The position numbers and the translations under genes are program-made. A model generated the notes under the pieces. It saw nothing but the letters and a program-made list of their open reading frames with translations, was not told the DNA's origin and ran no database searches. Positions 1 to 8,308 of a stretch of 11,920 nucleotides of DNA are shown piece after piece. Origin of the DNA: Terrimonas_A sp040509495 (GTDB lineage Bacteria; Bacteroidota; Bacteroidia; Chitinophagales; Chitinophagaceae); the NCBI GenBank assembly GCA_040509495.1, contig JBEVKW010000365.1, positions 1 through 11,920 on the forward strand, in the 5' to 3' direction. Position 1 is the first letter of the stretch; each line of letters opens with the position of its first letter.

Positions 1-21
1 CCTTCGACATTGCTGCACGAG

Positions 22-35
22 TAAAAACGTTTTCG
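22..35. promoter_or_regulatory. CG-centred palindrome, possible LacI-family operator
   Basis: Positions 24-33 read AAAACGTTTT, a perfect 10-bp palindrome centred on CG. LacI/GalR-family operators are typically 14-20 bp palindromes centred on CG with A-rich left and T-rich right halves, which this resembles. No LacI-family gene is in the window, so the link to a regulator is inference. An AT-rich palindrome of this size can also occur by chance. Confidence 0.3.
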
Positions 36-123
36 TAAACCACTATAACCTTTCCCGCTTTAGCATTTTCCCTCTACTTTATCTGGCTTATCAGCTCCCT
101 TTTTCATGTATTGCTGCTCGCGG

Positions 124-140
124 TTCCGGAAACGTTCCCG
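124..140. promoter_or_regulatory. Overlapping palindromes, possible second operator
   Basis: TTCCGGAA at 124-131 is a perfect palindrome. It overlaps CGGAAACGTTCCCG at 127-140, which is symmetric about a central CG apart from one mismatched pair. The centre (between 133 and 134) lies 105 bp from the centre of the AAAACGTTTT palindrome, about ten helical turns. This fits a looping operator pair, but nothing in the window proves protein binding. Confidence 0.28.
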
Positions 141-394
141 AAGTAATCGGTTTAAATGATGCAGTAGTGGCAAAAAGCCGCCAGGCGCCGCATTTTTTGA
201 GTACAGGGATCCTGGTTTTTAACTATTTGATAAGCATTTAATTATCGATGTGTTTTTTAAGGCATACCTACTTTTTTTTAAGTGCAGTAGTGATGCAGTA
301 GGTGCTTTTTTGAAAAAAGTGCAGGGTGAACCTAGATTCACTTCTGTCAACTGCCTACTTCCCTATTAACCCAAAACGATTAAAACTGCTTGTC

Positions 395-3300
395 ATGAAG
401 AAATTTCTTCAGCATCGACTTTTTGCGATGCTACTATTACAACTCATCTTTTTCGGGGTTTCCGCCCAGAGCCGTGTGGTTACCGGTACGGTTACTTCGG
501 CAGCCGGTCAGGCGCTGGAGGGAGCAACGGTCACCGTAAAAGGAACAGCCGAGGCGACCACTACCGATGCTTCGGGAAACTTCCGGCTGAATGTTCCTGC
601 GACAGCTAAAAAGCTGGTTATATCTTATATTGGTTATTCTACATCAGAGCTGGACATTCCCTCATCCGGGAGTGTTAGTGTGAAGCTGGATAATACCGCA
701 GCTGCTTCCCTTGATGAAGTGGTGGTGGTAGGTTATGGTACCCAGCGGAAAAGCGTGGTGACCGGCGCCATTTCCAGCGTGAGAGCCGCCGATTTGGAAA
801 ACCAGCCGATCACGAGAGTGGAGCAAGCTTTACAGGGCCGTACTTCCGGTCTGACCATTTCGTCCAACTCCGGTCAACCCGGTGCTGCCTCTACCGTTCG
901 GATGCGCGGTTTCACGTCCTTCGGCAACGGTAAGAACGAGCCGCTCTGGGTGATAGATGGTGTGGTAATAGATAACGGAGGTATTGGTTACCTCAACCAG
1001 GATGATATCGAGTCCATTGAAGTGCTTAAAGACGGGGCATCTGCGGCGATCTATGGAACACGTGCGGCTGCCGGCGTTATCCTGATCACCACGAAAAAAG
1101 GAAAAGCCGGAACGCCAAAGATCAATTACTCCGGATTTTATGGCATTCAAAGACCAAGCAAAAGAATTGACCTGCTGAATGCAACACAGTATGCCACGTT
1201 GCGAAACCAGGCACTGGTTGCTGCCGGACAGGCACCCGCCTTTGCAAATCCTGACGCATTCGGTGAGGGAACCGATTGGCAGGATCAGATCTTTAATAAC
1301 AGCGCATCCAAATACAACCAGGAATTCAGCGTAAGCGGTGGCTCTGAAAAAATGAGCTATTTCACCTCCTTCGGCTATAACTCGATCCAGGGTGTGGTGG
1401 CAACGCCGATCTCTAAATGGCGCAGAACCAATATCCGGATCAATACCGTTTTCAAACCGGCAAAATGGATAAGCTTTGGTGAGAACATCGGCTATAGCAA
1501 CGCCCGCAACAGTGGTATCGGTGAGGTGAACCGTGAGTTTGGCGGTATCATCAGCTCAGCGATCAACCTCGATCCAACCACGCCGACCATCATTACTGAT
1601 CCTGTGGCCCAGGCTCCCTATGTTCCCACCAGCGCCACTAACCTGGCTGCTGCTACAAGAAACCCTGCAGGACAACTCTATGGCATCTCGCCGTATGTAC
1701 TACAGGAAATGAAAAATCCGCTGGCAGTCATCCAGAACAGGCTGGGTAACTATGGATGGGACCACAACTTTGTGGGTAATGCATTCCTTGAACTGACACC
1801 GGTGAAAGGCCTGATGATCCGCTCGACTGTGGGCAGCAAACTGGCGTTCTATGGCAGTGAGAACTTCACACCGGTTGCTTTTTATAATACCGCAACTGCG
1901 ATCAATCAGTCGAGCCTCAGCCGTAACACTACCTATGTGGTGAACTGGAATATTGAAAATACTGTTTCCTATAACCGCGTTTTCAATAAGCACAATGTAA
2001 CGTTGCTGGCAGGTTGGGGTGAATACAAAGATGGCAATCCACGCGGTGCCAACGTTGTTTACCAGAATATCCCTGCGCGGACATTTGATGAAGCGTCATT
2101 CCGTTTCAATGCACTGCCTGCGAACAGGCAGACCAGCAGCGGTTCAGACGGAACTGACCACCGGATCAATTCACTTTTCACCAGGCTGCAATATAACTAT
2201 GATGATAAGTACCTGCTGACAGCGTTGATGCGTCGTGACGGCTCATCCCGCTTCGGTTCGAACAATAAATTCGGATACTTTCCTTCCGTATCATTGGGCT
2301 GGGTTCCTACCATGGAATCATGGTTTCCTAAAAGCAACGTGCTGACAAGCCTTAAGATCCGCGGTAGCTATGGTGTTACCGGTAATGACGGAGGTATTGC
2401 AGACTTTGCATTTGTTCCATTGATCGTTGCAGGTGGTCAGCGTAACTACACTTTCGGTACAACGGATGTGGTGAACATTGGTTACAGTCCTGGTGCACCT
2501 GCCAACCCCGATCTGAAATGGGAAGAAACAAGTCAGCTTGATATTGGTTTCGATGCGATCTTCTTCAATAACCTCAGCCTGACTGTGGATGTATACAAGA
2601 AGAAAACAACAGGTATTCTTCAAAACCCAGCCATTCCCGGTTATGTTGGCTACGGAAGCTTTGCACAGAATAATAACGATGTAGAGAACAAAGGTCTCGA
2701 GATCGAGCTGGGTTACCGTAAAAGGATCGGGGACTTAAATTTCAGTGTAAACGGAAACGTTTCGTTCTATCAGAACAAAGTAACGAAGCTGTTGCCGGGT
2801 CAGACCTTCATTGAAGACAACAGTGCAACGTTCCAGACGATGGGTAATCTCACCCGTACGGCATTGAATACGCCTTATCAGCGATTCTTTGGCTACCAGA
2901 TCCTTGGCATTTTCCAGTCGCAGGCAGAAGTAGATGCTCACCTCGGTGCTGATAAAACAACCAGGCTTCAGCCAAATGCCAAACCAGGTGATCTGAAGTT
3001 TGCCAACCGTACGGATGATAATGTGATCAATGGAGACGACCGTATGTACCTGGGAAATCCTAACCCAACAGTCAGTTATGGTATGACCATCAATCTTGGC
3101 TATAAGAATTTTGACTTCAGCGTATTCGGAAGTGGTTCAGGTGGTAATCAGATCTTCCAGGGATTGAGAAGACTTGATATTGCTGCAGCAAACTACCAGA
3201 CAAGATATCTCGATGCATGGACTGCCACCAACACCGGCGCAACATTGCCACGTATTGTTAATGGCGATCCGAATGGTAACTATTCAAAGCTGACAAACCT

Positions 3301-3565
3301 GTACCTGGAGAATGGCACATTCTTTAAAATACGCACACTGCAGATTGGTTACAATCTTCCCAAAAGCATGATCGGCCGTCTGGGCATGAGTCGTCTGCGC
3401 GTGTACGTAATGGCGGAGAACATGTTCACTTTCACAGGCTATTCAGGTTTCGATCCTGAGATCGGCGTAAGCCCTGACTCCGGCGGCGGTGCGCAGTTTG
3501 GTATTGATCGTGGTTCCTATGTTCAGCCAAAGTCAATCATTTTCGGATTAAACCTTGGATTCTAA
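395..3565 (+). CDS. SusC/RagA-family TonB-linked outer-membrane transporter
   Basis: This protein (1056 aa from the ATG at 395) forms the outer-membrane beta-barrel of a SusCD uptake complex and imports a glycan or similar ligand using TonB energy. Seen in order: signal peptide at residues 1-25 ending VSAQ; carboxypeptidase-regulatory-like domain at about 28-105 (TGTVTSAAGQALEGATVTVKG); the SusC Ton-box signature DEVVVVGYG at 107-115; plug domain with the family motif DDIESIEVLKDGASAAIYG; and a long barrel ending in the strand FGLNLGF with a terminal Phe. Length is normal for the family. An in-frame GTG at 326 would add 23 residues ahead of the signal peptide, so I prefer 395. The stop is 19 nt before the SusD-type partner, so the two are almost certainly co-transcribed. 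The substrate cannot be read from the sequence. Confidence 0.97.
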   Translation: MKKFLQHRLFAMLLLQLIFFGVSAQSRVVTGTVTSAAGQALEGATVTVKGTAEATTTDASGNFRLNVPATAKKLVISYIGYSTSELDIPSSGSVSVKLDNTAAASLDEVVVVGYGTQRKSVVTGAISSVRAADLENQPITRVEQALQGRTSGLTISSNSGQPGAASTVRMRGFTSFGNGKNEPLWVIDGVVIDNGGIGYLNQDDIESIEVLKDGASAAIYGTRAAAGVILITTKKGKAGTPKINYSGFYGIQRPSKRIDLLNATQYATLRNQALVAAGQAPAFANPDAFGEGTDWQDQIFNNSASKYNQEFSVSGGSEKMSYFTSFGYNSIQGVVATPISKWRRTNIRINTVFKPAKWISFGENIGYSNARNSGIGEVNREFGGIISSAINLDPTTPTIITDPVAQAPYVPTSATNLAAATRNPAGQLYGISPYVLQEMKNPLAVIQNRLGNYGWDHNFVGNAFLELTPVKGLMIRSTVGSKLAFYGSENFTPVAFYNTATAINQSSLSRNTTYVVNWNIENTVSYNRVFNKHNVTLLAGWGEYKDGNPRGANVVYQNIPARTFDEASFRFNALPANRQTSSGSDGTDHRINSLFTRLQYNYDDKYLLTALMRRDGSSRFGSNNKFGYFPSVSLGWVPTMESWFPKSNVLTSLKIRGSYGVTGNDGGIADFAFVPLIVAGGQRNYTFGTTDVVNIGYSPGAPANPDLKWEETSQLDIGFDAIFFNNLSLTVDVYKKKTTGILQNPAIPGYVGYGSFAQNNNDVENKGLEIELGYRKRIGDLNFSVNGNVSFYQNKVTKLLPGQTFIEDNSATFQTMGNLTRTALNTPYQRFFGYQILGIFQSQAEVDAHLGADKTTRLQPNAKPGDLKFANRTDDNVINGDDRMYLGNPNPTVSYGMTINLGYKNFDFSVFGSGSGGNQIFQGLRRLDIAAANYQTRYLDAWTATNTGATLPRIVNGDPNGNYSKLTNLYLENGTFFKIRTLQIGYNLPKSMIGRLGMSRLRVYVMAENMFTFTGYSGFDPEIGVSPDSGGGAQFGIDRGSYVQPKSIIFGLNLGF

Positions 3566-3584
3566 ACAACCTAAAAATTCAATC

Positions 3585-5102
3585 ATGAAACATAAATTCT
3601 TATATACTGCTCTGCTTGCGTTCAGTATTCCTGTACTGAATAGTTGCAAGAAGGAGCTTGATGTAAATCCGCAGGAGCGCGTACCGTTCGATAGTTATTA
3701 CAAAACAGAGGCGGATGCATTTGCAGGACTTGTTGCGGTGTATGACCGTTTTGGTTTTCAGGCGGGTGGTTTGTATGACAAGATCGCTATTATGGACGTT
3801 GCAGGTGATGATCAGCTTGCTGGTGGCGGAGGTCCTTCCGATATCAATGATCTGCAGGTGATGTCTACCTACACGCTGAATGCCAATGTTGGTCCTCATG
3901 GTTATCTCTGGAACCGCGGTTATTCCGGTATCTATCGTGCCAATGTGTTGTTGTCGGTCATTGATAAAATACCAATGGATGCCGCGAAGAAAGCCCGGTT
4001 CATCGCTGAAACGAAAACCATGCGTGCTGCCTTCTACTTTGATCTTGTCACCTTCTTCAAAAATGTTCCATTGATCGAAGGTATCGTGGAGGTAAAGGAT
4101 ATGTTCAATATTGAACAAACAACGCCTGACAAGGTCTACGCCTATGTAGAAAAAGACCTGAACGAAGCCATTCCAGATCTGCCCAATACAGTTCCCATTG
4201 CAACAGAAGGAGGGCGTTTAACAAAAGGTGGCGCACAGGCGCTGCTGGGAAAAGTGTTATTGTACCAGGAAAAATGGCAACCCGCAGCAGATCAGTTCGC
4301 AGTGGTGAACGGAACTAATCCGGGTGTATCACCATCCGTTTATGGTTACAGGCTGCTTCCTAACTATGCCGATTTATGGAGAACCAATAATAAGTTCAAT
4401 TCGGAATCTGTAATTGAACTGACTCACAGTGCAAACTCAAACGGTGGCTGGGGTGATGCAGGAGCAAGCGAAGGCAACCTGCTTTGTATCATCACCGGTC
4501 CACGCGGATATTCACAACTGAATACAACAGCGCCCGATTATTTCTCTGGTTACAGCTTCCTTGTATTCACAAAAGCATTCTTTGACTTTATCCATTTCGA
4601 TCCACGTCAGAATGCCACGGTGGCAAATCTGGACAGTCTGAAGACTGCCGGTGCAGCCAATTATACAGCTGGGTATAACAATACCGGTTTTTTCCTGAAC
4701 AAGTTTATTGCGCGTCAGTCGAACAAAGCGGCGACAACGCCTGAACTGAACTTTGGCCAGAACATCTATGAGATCCGTTTGGCGGATACCTATCTGCTCG
4801 AAGCTGAAGCGCTCATGAAAGCAGGTGCGTCCGTTGCTGCCGGCAGCAGGGCCTACCAGTTGTTCAATGCCGTTCGTACCCGGGTCGGCCTGGCCGAAAC
4901 AGCGCTTACGCAGGACAATCTCGAAAGAGAGCGCCGCCTCGAACTGGCTGGTGAAGGCCATCGCTGGCTTGATCTGCGCCGCTGGGGTAAAGCTGCTACT
5001 GTGCTGGCATCTAAAGGATTCGTAGCCGGCCGGCATGAACTTTTTCCGATCCCTCAAAATGATCTCAATAACACGAAGCTCAAACAAAACCCAGGTTGGT
5101 AA
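3585..5102 (+). CDS. SusD/RagB-family nutrient-binding lipoprotein
   Basis: This 505-aa protein is the surface lipoprotein lid of the SusCD complex and captures ligand for the transporter encoded just upstream. The N-terminus is a type II signal peptide with lipobox LNSC (Cys21), followed by Lys and acidic residues as in exported Bacteroidota lipoproteins. Family hallmarks are visible: the helical TPR-like region with RAAFYFDLV and NVPLI; GRLTKGGAQALLGKVLLYQ from about residue 210; the C-terminal signature ERRLELAGEGHRWLDLRRWG from about 449; and the terminal ELFPIPQ...QNPGW. An in-frame TTG at 3555 overlaps the SusC gene and would spoil the signal peptide, so the ATG at 3585 is the better start. 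No SusE/SusF-like protein or enzyme follows; a terminator comes next. The ligand is unknown. Confidence 0.97.
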   Translation: MKHKFLYTALLAFSIPVLNSCKKELDVNPQERVPFDSYYKTEADAFAGLVAVYDRFGFQAGGLYDKIAIMDVAGDDQLAGGGGPSDINDLQVMSTYTLNANVGPHGYLWNRGYSGIYRANVLLSVIDKIPMDAAKKARFIAETKTMRAAFYFDLVTFFKNVPLIEGIVEVKDMFNIEQTTPDKVYAYVEKDLNEAIPDLPNTVPIATEGGRLTKGGAQALLGKVLLYQEKWQPAADQFAVVNGTNPGVSPSVYGYRLLPNYADLWRTNNKFNSESVIELTHSANSNGGWGDAGASEGNLLCIITGPRGYSQLNTTAPDYFSGYSFLVFTKAFFDFIHFDPRQNATVANLDSLKTAGAANYTAGYNNTGFFLNKFIARQSNKAATTPELNFGQNIYEIRLADTYLLEAEALMKAGASVAAGSRAYQLFNAVRTRVGLAETALTQDNLERERRLELAGEGHRWLDLRRWGKAATVLASKGFVAGRHELFPIPQNDLNNTKLKQNPGW

Positions 5103-5164
5103 TTTTTTCCTGGAATGATTGCAAGACAATCTATCTGTAAGCAGTTATAGCAATCGTTAAAATC

Positions 5165-5202
5165 AAGTTGCCGCGTTTCTACGCGGCAGCTTTTGTTTTT
5201 TT
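5165..5202 (+). terminator. Rho-independent terminator of the susC/susD unit
   Basis: A perfect 6-bp GC stem, GCCGCG (5170-5175) with CGCGGC (5182-5187), closes a 6-nt loop and extends outward by a T-A, a G-T wobble, a G-C and two A-T pairs. It is followed by a T tract at 5191-5202 interrupted by one G. It lies about 60 nt after the SusD-type stop codon, on the right strand, and separates this unit from the regulator gene. Confidence 0.85.
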
Positions 5203-5308
5203 ATCTTCATGCCCTGATCCGGAACTGATGCACCAAAATATCAGTCCTGAATGAATGTCATTCCGTATCTTTTTATATTATTTGTATTGCCATATACAAA
5301 GAAGTTGA
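5203..5308 (+). promoter_or_regulatory. Promoter region of the regulator with three short dyads
   Basis: This 106-nt spacer follows the terminator and so should carry the regulator's own promoter. It contains three inverted repeats: ACTGAT (5224-5229) with ATCAGT (5240-5245); GAATG (5249-5253) with CATTC (5259-5263); and a perfect 7-bp dyad TTTGTAT (5281-5287) with ATACAAA (5294-5300), 8 nt before the first possible start codon. A TA-N3-TTTG sequence at 5276-5284 is one base off the Bacteroidota -7 consensus TAnnTTTG, with no clear -33 element. The role of the dyads is unknown. Confidence 0.35.
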
Positions 5309-8308
5309 ATGAGGAGATTATTTTTTTTGAATAGTATGTTTTATGAGAGAATGATGCAGCGATTGCTTGCCAAAGCGATCCTCCTGTTGTTGTTGCTGAA
5401 TATTGCTGTGCTTGCATCTTCGCAGAATACAGTACTTGTACCCGAGATCATCAATTTTACCAAAAATACATACGATGCCGGCACGCAAAACAGGGTGATG
5501 GCGCAGGGCAGTAATGGCCTGATGTACTTTGCCAATAATGACGGGCTGCTCGTTTATGACGGCACTTACTGGAAATTGTATGCTTTGCCCAACCGCAGTA
5601 TGGTCCGCGCCGTACTGGTTGATGGAGACAGGATCTATGTAGGTGGCCAGCAGGAGATCGGTTACTTTTATTTTGACGGTAAAGGCACAATGGCATACCG
5701 GTCGTTGAAAGAACTGATACCGCCAGGTGAGGATGATTTTACAGACGTATGGCATGTGGTGAAATATGAGAACGATATCTTCTTCCGCTCAAGCAAACGG
5801 ATCTTCCGGTATACAAACAATAAAATCCTTGCTTTTAAAAGCATCGACTGGCGCTTTCTTGGCACAAGCCGTGGCGTATTACTTGCCCAGCAATATGAGA
5901 ACGGGTTGATGATGTTTGCCGGCGGACAATGGCGCCCATATAAAACTGACTATGATTTCTCCAGGAATAAAATGATCATCCGCTCTGTATCCGACTACGT
6001 AACAGATAAGACGATGGTAGCCACGGTCCGTAATGGAATATACCTGATGGATGCCAGTAGCTTCTATAAATTCGATCATCCGTCTGTGACTAAAATGTCC
6101 AGTGATCTCATCCATACTTCTGCCGCTATCGATACAGGAAGAACTATCATTGGAACCAAGCTTGGCGGCTACTATATCATCGATAGTAAAGGAAATATAC
6201 TTCAGCAGATCACCAAGAAAGAAGGTCTTCAAACCAATACGATCAATAATGCATTTGTAGACCGGGAACAGAATATCTGGCTTGGCCTGGAGAATGGTAT
6301 CGATCTCATAATTAACAACAGCGCGATCAATCACCTCAATCCCAATTACGAAAATAAGAGCCCGGGGTATTGCGCAATGGTCTTTGATAACCGGTTGTTT
6401 GTGGGAACCAATGTTGGCCTGTACAGCATGCCACTGTTCCCGGGAACTGGTAGCGGTATGATGAAAGGAGATTTTACGCTTGTGAAGAATAGTAGCGGGA
6501 TCGTATGGGGCCTCTCCGTGGTAAATGATCAACTTTTAATGGGTAAGAATGATGGGTGTTTCCGCGTGATCAATAATGAATGTATTCCTATTGATACCAC
6601 TACCGGATTCTGGTCCTTTCACGCGGTGGGTGATAAGCAGCCCAGTTCGAGAATGATCGGCAGCACATACAGCGGCATCAATCTGTATGACTATTCCAAC
6701 GGAAAATTTTCAAGTACATTTAGGCAGACCTTATTCGAATCTGCGAAGTATACTGTAACGATTGGTGATGAAATATGGGCCGTGCATCCTTACCAGGGAC
6801 TGTATAAGATCAGCTTACCCGATACAGGTGGTATCACCAGCACCCCATATAAAGATATTGATCATATTTTGTCGGATGGGCACAACCATTTGTTCAAGGT
6901 CAGGAACAGAATGACGCTTCTGACAAAGAAAGGGGTGTACGAATATGATGTCAGGACTAAGAAATTCACCATCTCTTCTTTCTTCAATCAATTTTTTCCA
7001 TCCGCTTATGTCTCGTATCTGAGAGAGGATGCAAGCGGTAATATCTGGTTTATACAGGATAAAAGACCGGGGGTGATCGATATGTCTAAACCGGGTAAAC
7101 CAGCTATTGTCTATTTTCCTGAGTTGAATAATCATGTGTTGGGTAATGACGAAGAGTTCATTTATCCGATCAATAAAAACAATATCCTTGTTTCAGGGTA
7201 TATCGGGCTGTATCATATCGATTACGAAAAGTACGCAAATTCACATAAGCAACTAAGGGTGTTGTTACGGGGAGTTAATGCCTCTTTTCAAAAAGATAGT
7301 GTGTTGTTCGGCGGTTACCAGATGGATTGCGATACGCAAAACACTGCACAGTCATATACACTTGCACATGAATTGAGTTACAAATGGAATTCGGTACACT
7401 TCGATTTTTCTGCTCCTTTCTACGGTGGTACTGTTGAATATAGTTACCGTTTAGTTGGTTATGAAGATGAATTCTCTCCGTGGTCAAGAAGAACAGAACG
7501 CTCTTACACCAATCTTCCGCCGGGTGATTATGTATTTGAAGTCAAAGCAAAGAATAGCTGGGTTCCTGAGTCTGAACTGAACAGATTCAGCTTTACAGTG
7601 TTGCCGCCCTGGTACAGAACTGTGATCGCCTATCTTATCTATGTTTTGCTGATCATTGCAGCGATCTATTGGTTTTACAAAAGGCAGCAGCGAAAGTATC
7701 TGGCTCAGGCTGCTGCAAAACAAAGGGCACAGCAGCAGGAGTTCAAAGAGTCCCAGCAACGGTTAAAGGAAAAACATCAGCGTGAACTGGAGATGAATGA
7801 GAAGGAGATCATCCGGTTGAAAAACATTAAACTGGAAGCGGAGATCGAGCATAATCATGCCGAGCTGGCTTCCAATACCATGAGCCTTTTGCAGAAAAAA
7901 GAATTGTTGAACAGGATCAAAGATGAGATCATTAAAGTACAGTCAGAGGCAGATCACGATAAAAAAGAAAAGAATGTACGCCGGATCATAAAAGTGATCA
8001 ATGATCAGTTGGAAATGGATGATGACTGGGAGCGATTCACGGTATATTTTGATCGGGTGAACAATGATTTTCTGAAAATACTGAAGGAGAAGTTTCCTTC
8101 GCTAACGCCGGCGGATCTTAAACTTTGTGCTTATTTGAGATTGAGTTTGTCTACCAAAGAGATTGCAGATCTGTTGAACCTTTCGGTGAGGGGAGTGGAG
8201 AGCAGCCGATACAGGCTAAGAAAGAAACTGGAATTACCGAATGAAGTGAGTTTGTTGGAATACCTGGAGAAAGTTGGTGGAAATAGTTCCGAAAGCGGCG
8301 CAGCGTAG
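5309..8308 (+). CDS. Triple-tyrosine (Y_Y_Y) sensor protein with LuxR-type HTH
   Basis: Up to 999 aa; a membrane-anchored transcription regulator of the Reg_prop/Y_Y_Y class. Seen: an N-terminal hydrophobic export signal ending ASSQ; a beta-propeller-like sensor at about residues 45-690, with a typical Reg_prop blade near 306-335 (TINNAFVDREQNIWLGLENG); a Y_Y_Y domain at about 705-770 (YRLVGYEDEFSPWS, LPPGDYVFEVKAKN); one transmembrane helix at about 771-790; a charged coiled coil at about 792-900; and a C-terminal helix-turn-helix at about 933-990 (STKEIADLLNLSVRGVESSR). No histidine kinase, ATPase or receiver domain is present, so it is not a hybrid two-component system. ATGs at 5336, 5351 and 5354 are alternative starts; the last two give a more compact signal peptide. 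Being next to susC/susD suggests it controls that uptake pair. Its stop codon lies inside the palindromic repeat that follows. Confidence 0.9.
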   Translation: MRRLFFLNSMFYERMMQRLLAKAILLLLLLNIAVLASSQNTVLVPEIINFTKNTYDAGTQNRVMAQGSNGLMYFANNDGLLVYDGTYWKLYALPNRSMVRAVLVDGDRIYVGGQQEIGYFYFDGKGTMAYRSLKELIPPGEDDFTDVWHVVKYENDIFFRSSKRIFRYTNNKILAFKSIDWRFLGTSRGVLLAQQYENGLMMFAGGQWRPYKTDYDFSRNKMIIRSVSDYVTDKTMVATVRNGIYLMDASSFYKFDHPSVTKMSSDLIHTSAAIDTGRTIIGTKLGGYYIIDSKGNILQQITKKEGLQTNTINNAFVDREQNIWLGLENGIDLIINNSAINHLNPNYENKSPGYCAMVFDNRLFVGTNVGLYSMPLFPGTGSGMMKGDFTLVKNSSGIVWGLSVVNDQLLMGKNDGCFRVINNECIPIDTTTGFWSFHAVGDKQPSSRMIGSTYSGINLYDYSNGKFSSTFRQTLFESAKYTVTIGDEIWAVHPYQGLYKISLPDTGGITSTPYKDIDHILSDGHNHLFKVRNRMTLLTKKGVYEYDVRTKKFTISSFFNQFFPSAYVSYLREDASGNIWFIQDKRPGVIDMSKPGKPAIVYFPELNNHVLGNDEEFIYPINKNNILVSGYIGLYHIDYEKYANSHKQLRVLLRGVNASFQKDSVLFGGYQMDCDTQNTAQSYTLAHELSYKWNSVHFDFSAPFYGGTVEYSYRLVGYEDEFSPWSRRTERSYTNLPPGDYVFEVKAKNSWVPESELNRFSFTVLPPWYRTVIAYLIYVLLIIAAIYWFYKRQQRKYLAQAAAKQRAQQQEFKESQQRLKEKHQRELEMNEKEIIRLKNIKLEAEIEHNHAELASNTMSLLQKKELLNRIKDEIIKVQSEADHDKKEKNVRRIIKVINDQLEMDDDWERFTVYFDRVNNDFLKILKEKFPSLTPADLKLCAYLRLSLSTKEIADLLNLSVRGVESSRYRLRKKLELPNEVSLLEYLEKVGGNSSESGAA

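Larger units (their letters stand above)
1..394. promoter_or_regulatory. Non-coding region and leader upstream of the SusC-family gene
   Basis: No convincing gene is present here. The region contains CG-centred palindromes (annotated separately), three copies of TGCAGTAG (160-167, 283-290, 294-301), long T tracts and several short inverted repeats, for example ACCTACT at 266-272 against AGTAGGT at 297-303, and GTGAA at 326-330 against TTCAC at 337-341. A weak Bacteroidota-type promoter could lie at 196-229 (TTTG at 196-199, TATTTG at 224-229), but its spacing and sequence do not match the TTTG / TAnnTTTG consensus well. If that promoter were real, the transporter mRNA would have a leader of about 150 nt. 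The region probably carries the control signals of the susC/susD unit; this is inferred from position. Confidence 0.5.

Noticed and set aside
201..220. Possible terminator of an upstream gene (CAGG-GAT-CCTG followed by T5)
   Set aside because: The stem is only 4 bp with a 3-nt loop, too weak to call.
326..394. GTG start giving the transporter 23 more residues
   Set aside because: The extra residues are not signal-like and would push a good signal peptide inward; the ATG at 395 starts directly with MKKF and the hydrophobic stretch. The GTG also lies in a small hairpin.
3600..4118. 172-codon open frame on the minus strand inside the SusD-type gene
   Set aside because: It lies opposite a well-supported gene, has no recognisable domain or start context and has the composition of an antisense shadow frame.
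4512..5129. 205-codon open frame on the minus strand over the 3' end of the SusD-type gene
   Set aside because: It is antisense to the conserved SusD C-terminal signature; the product shows Cys/Arg-rich shadow composition and no known motif.
5879..6532. 217-codon open frame on the minus strand inside the regulator
   Set aside because: It is antisense to the beta-propeller region and its product has no recognisable domain.
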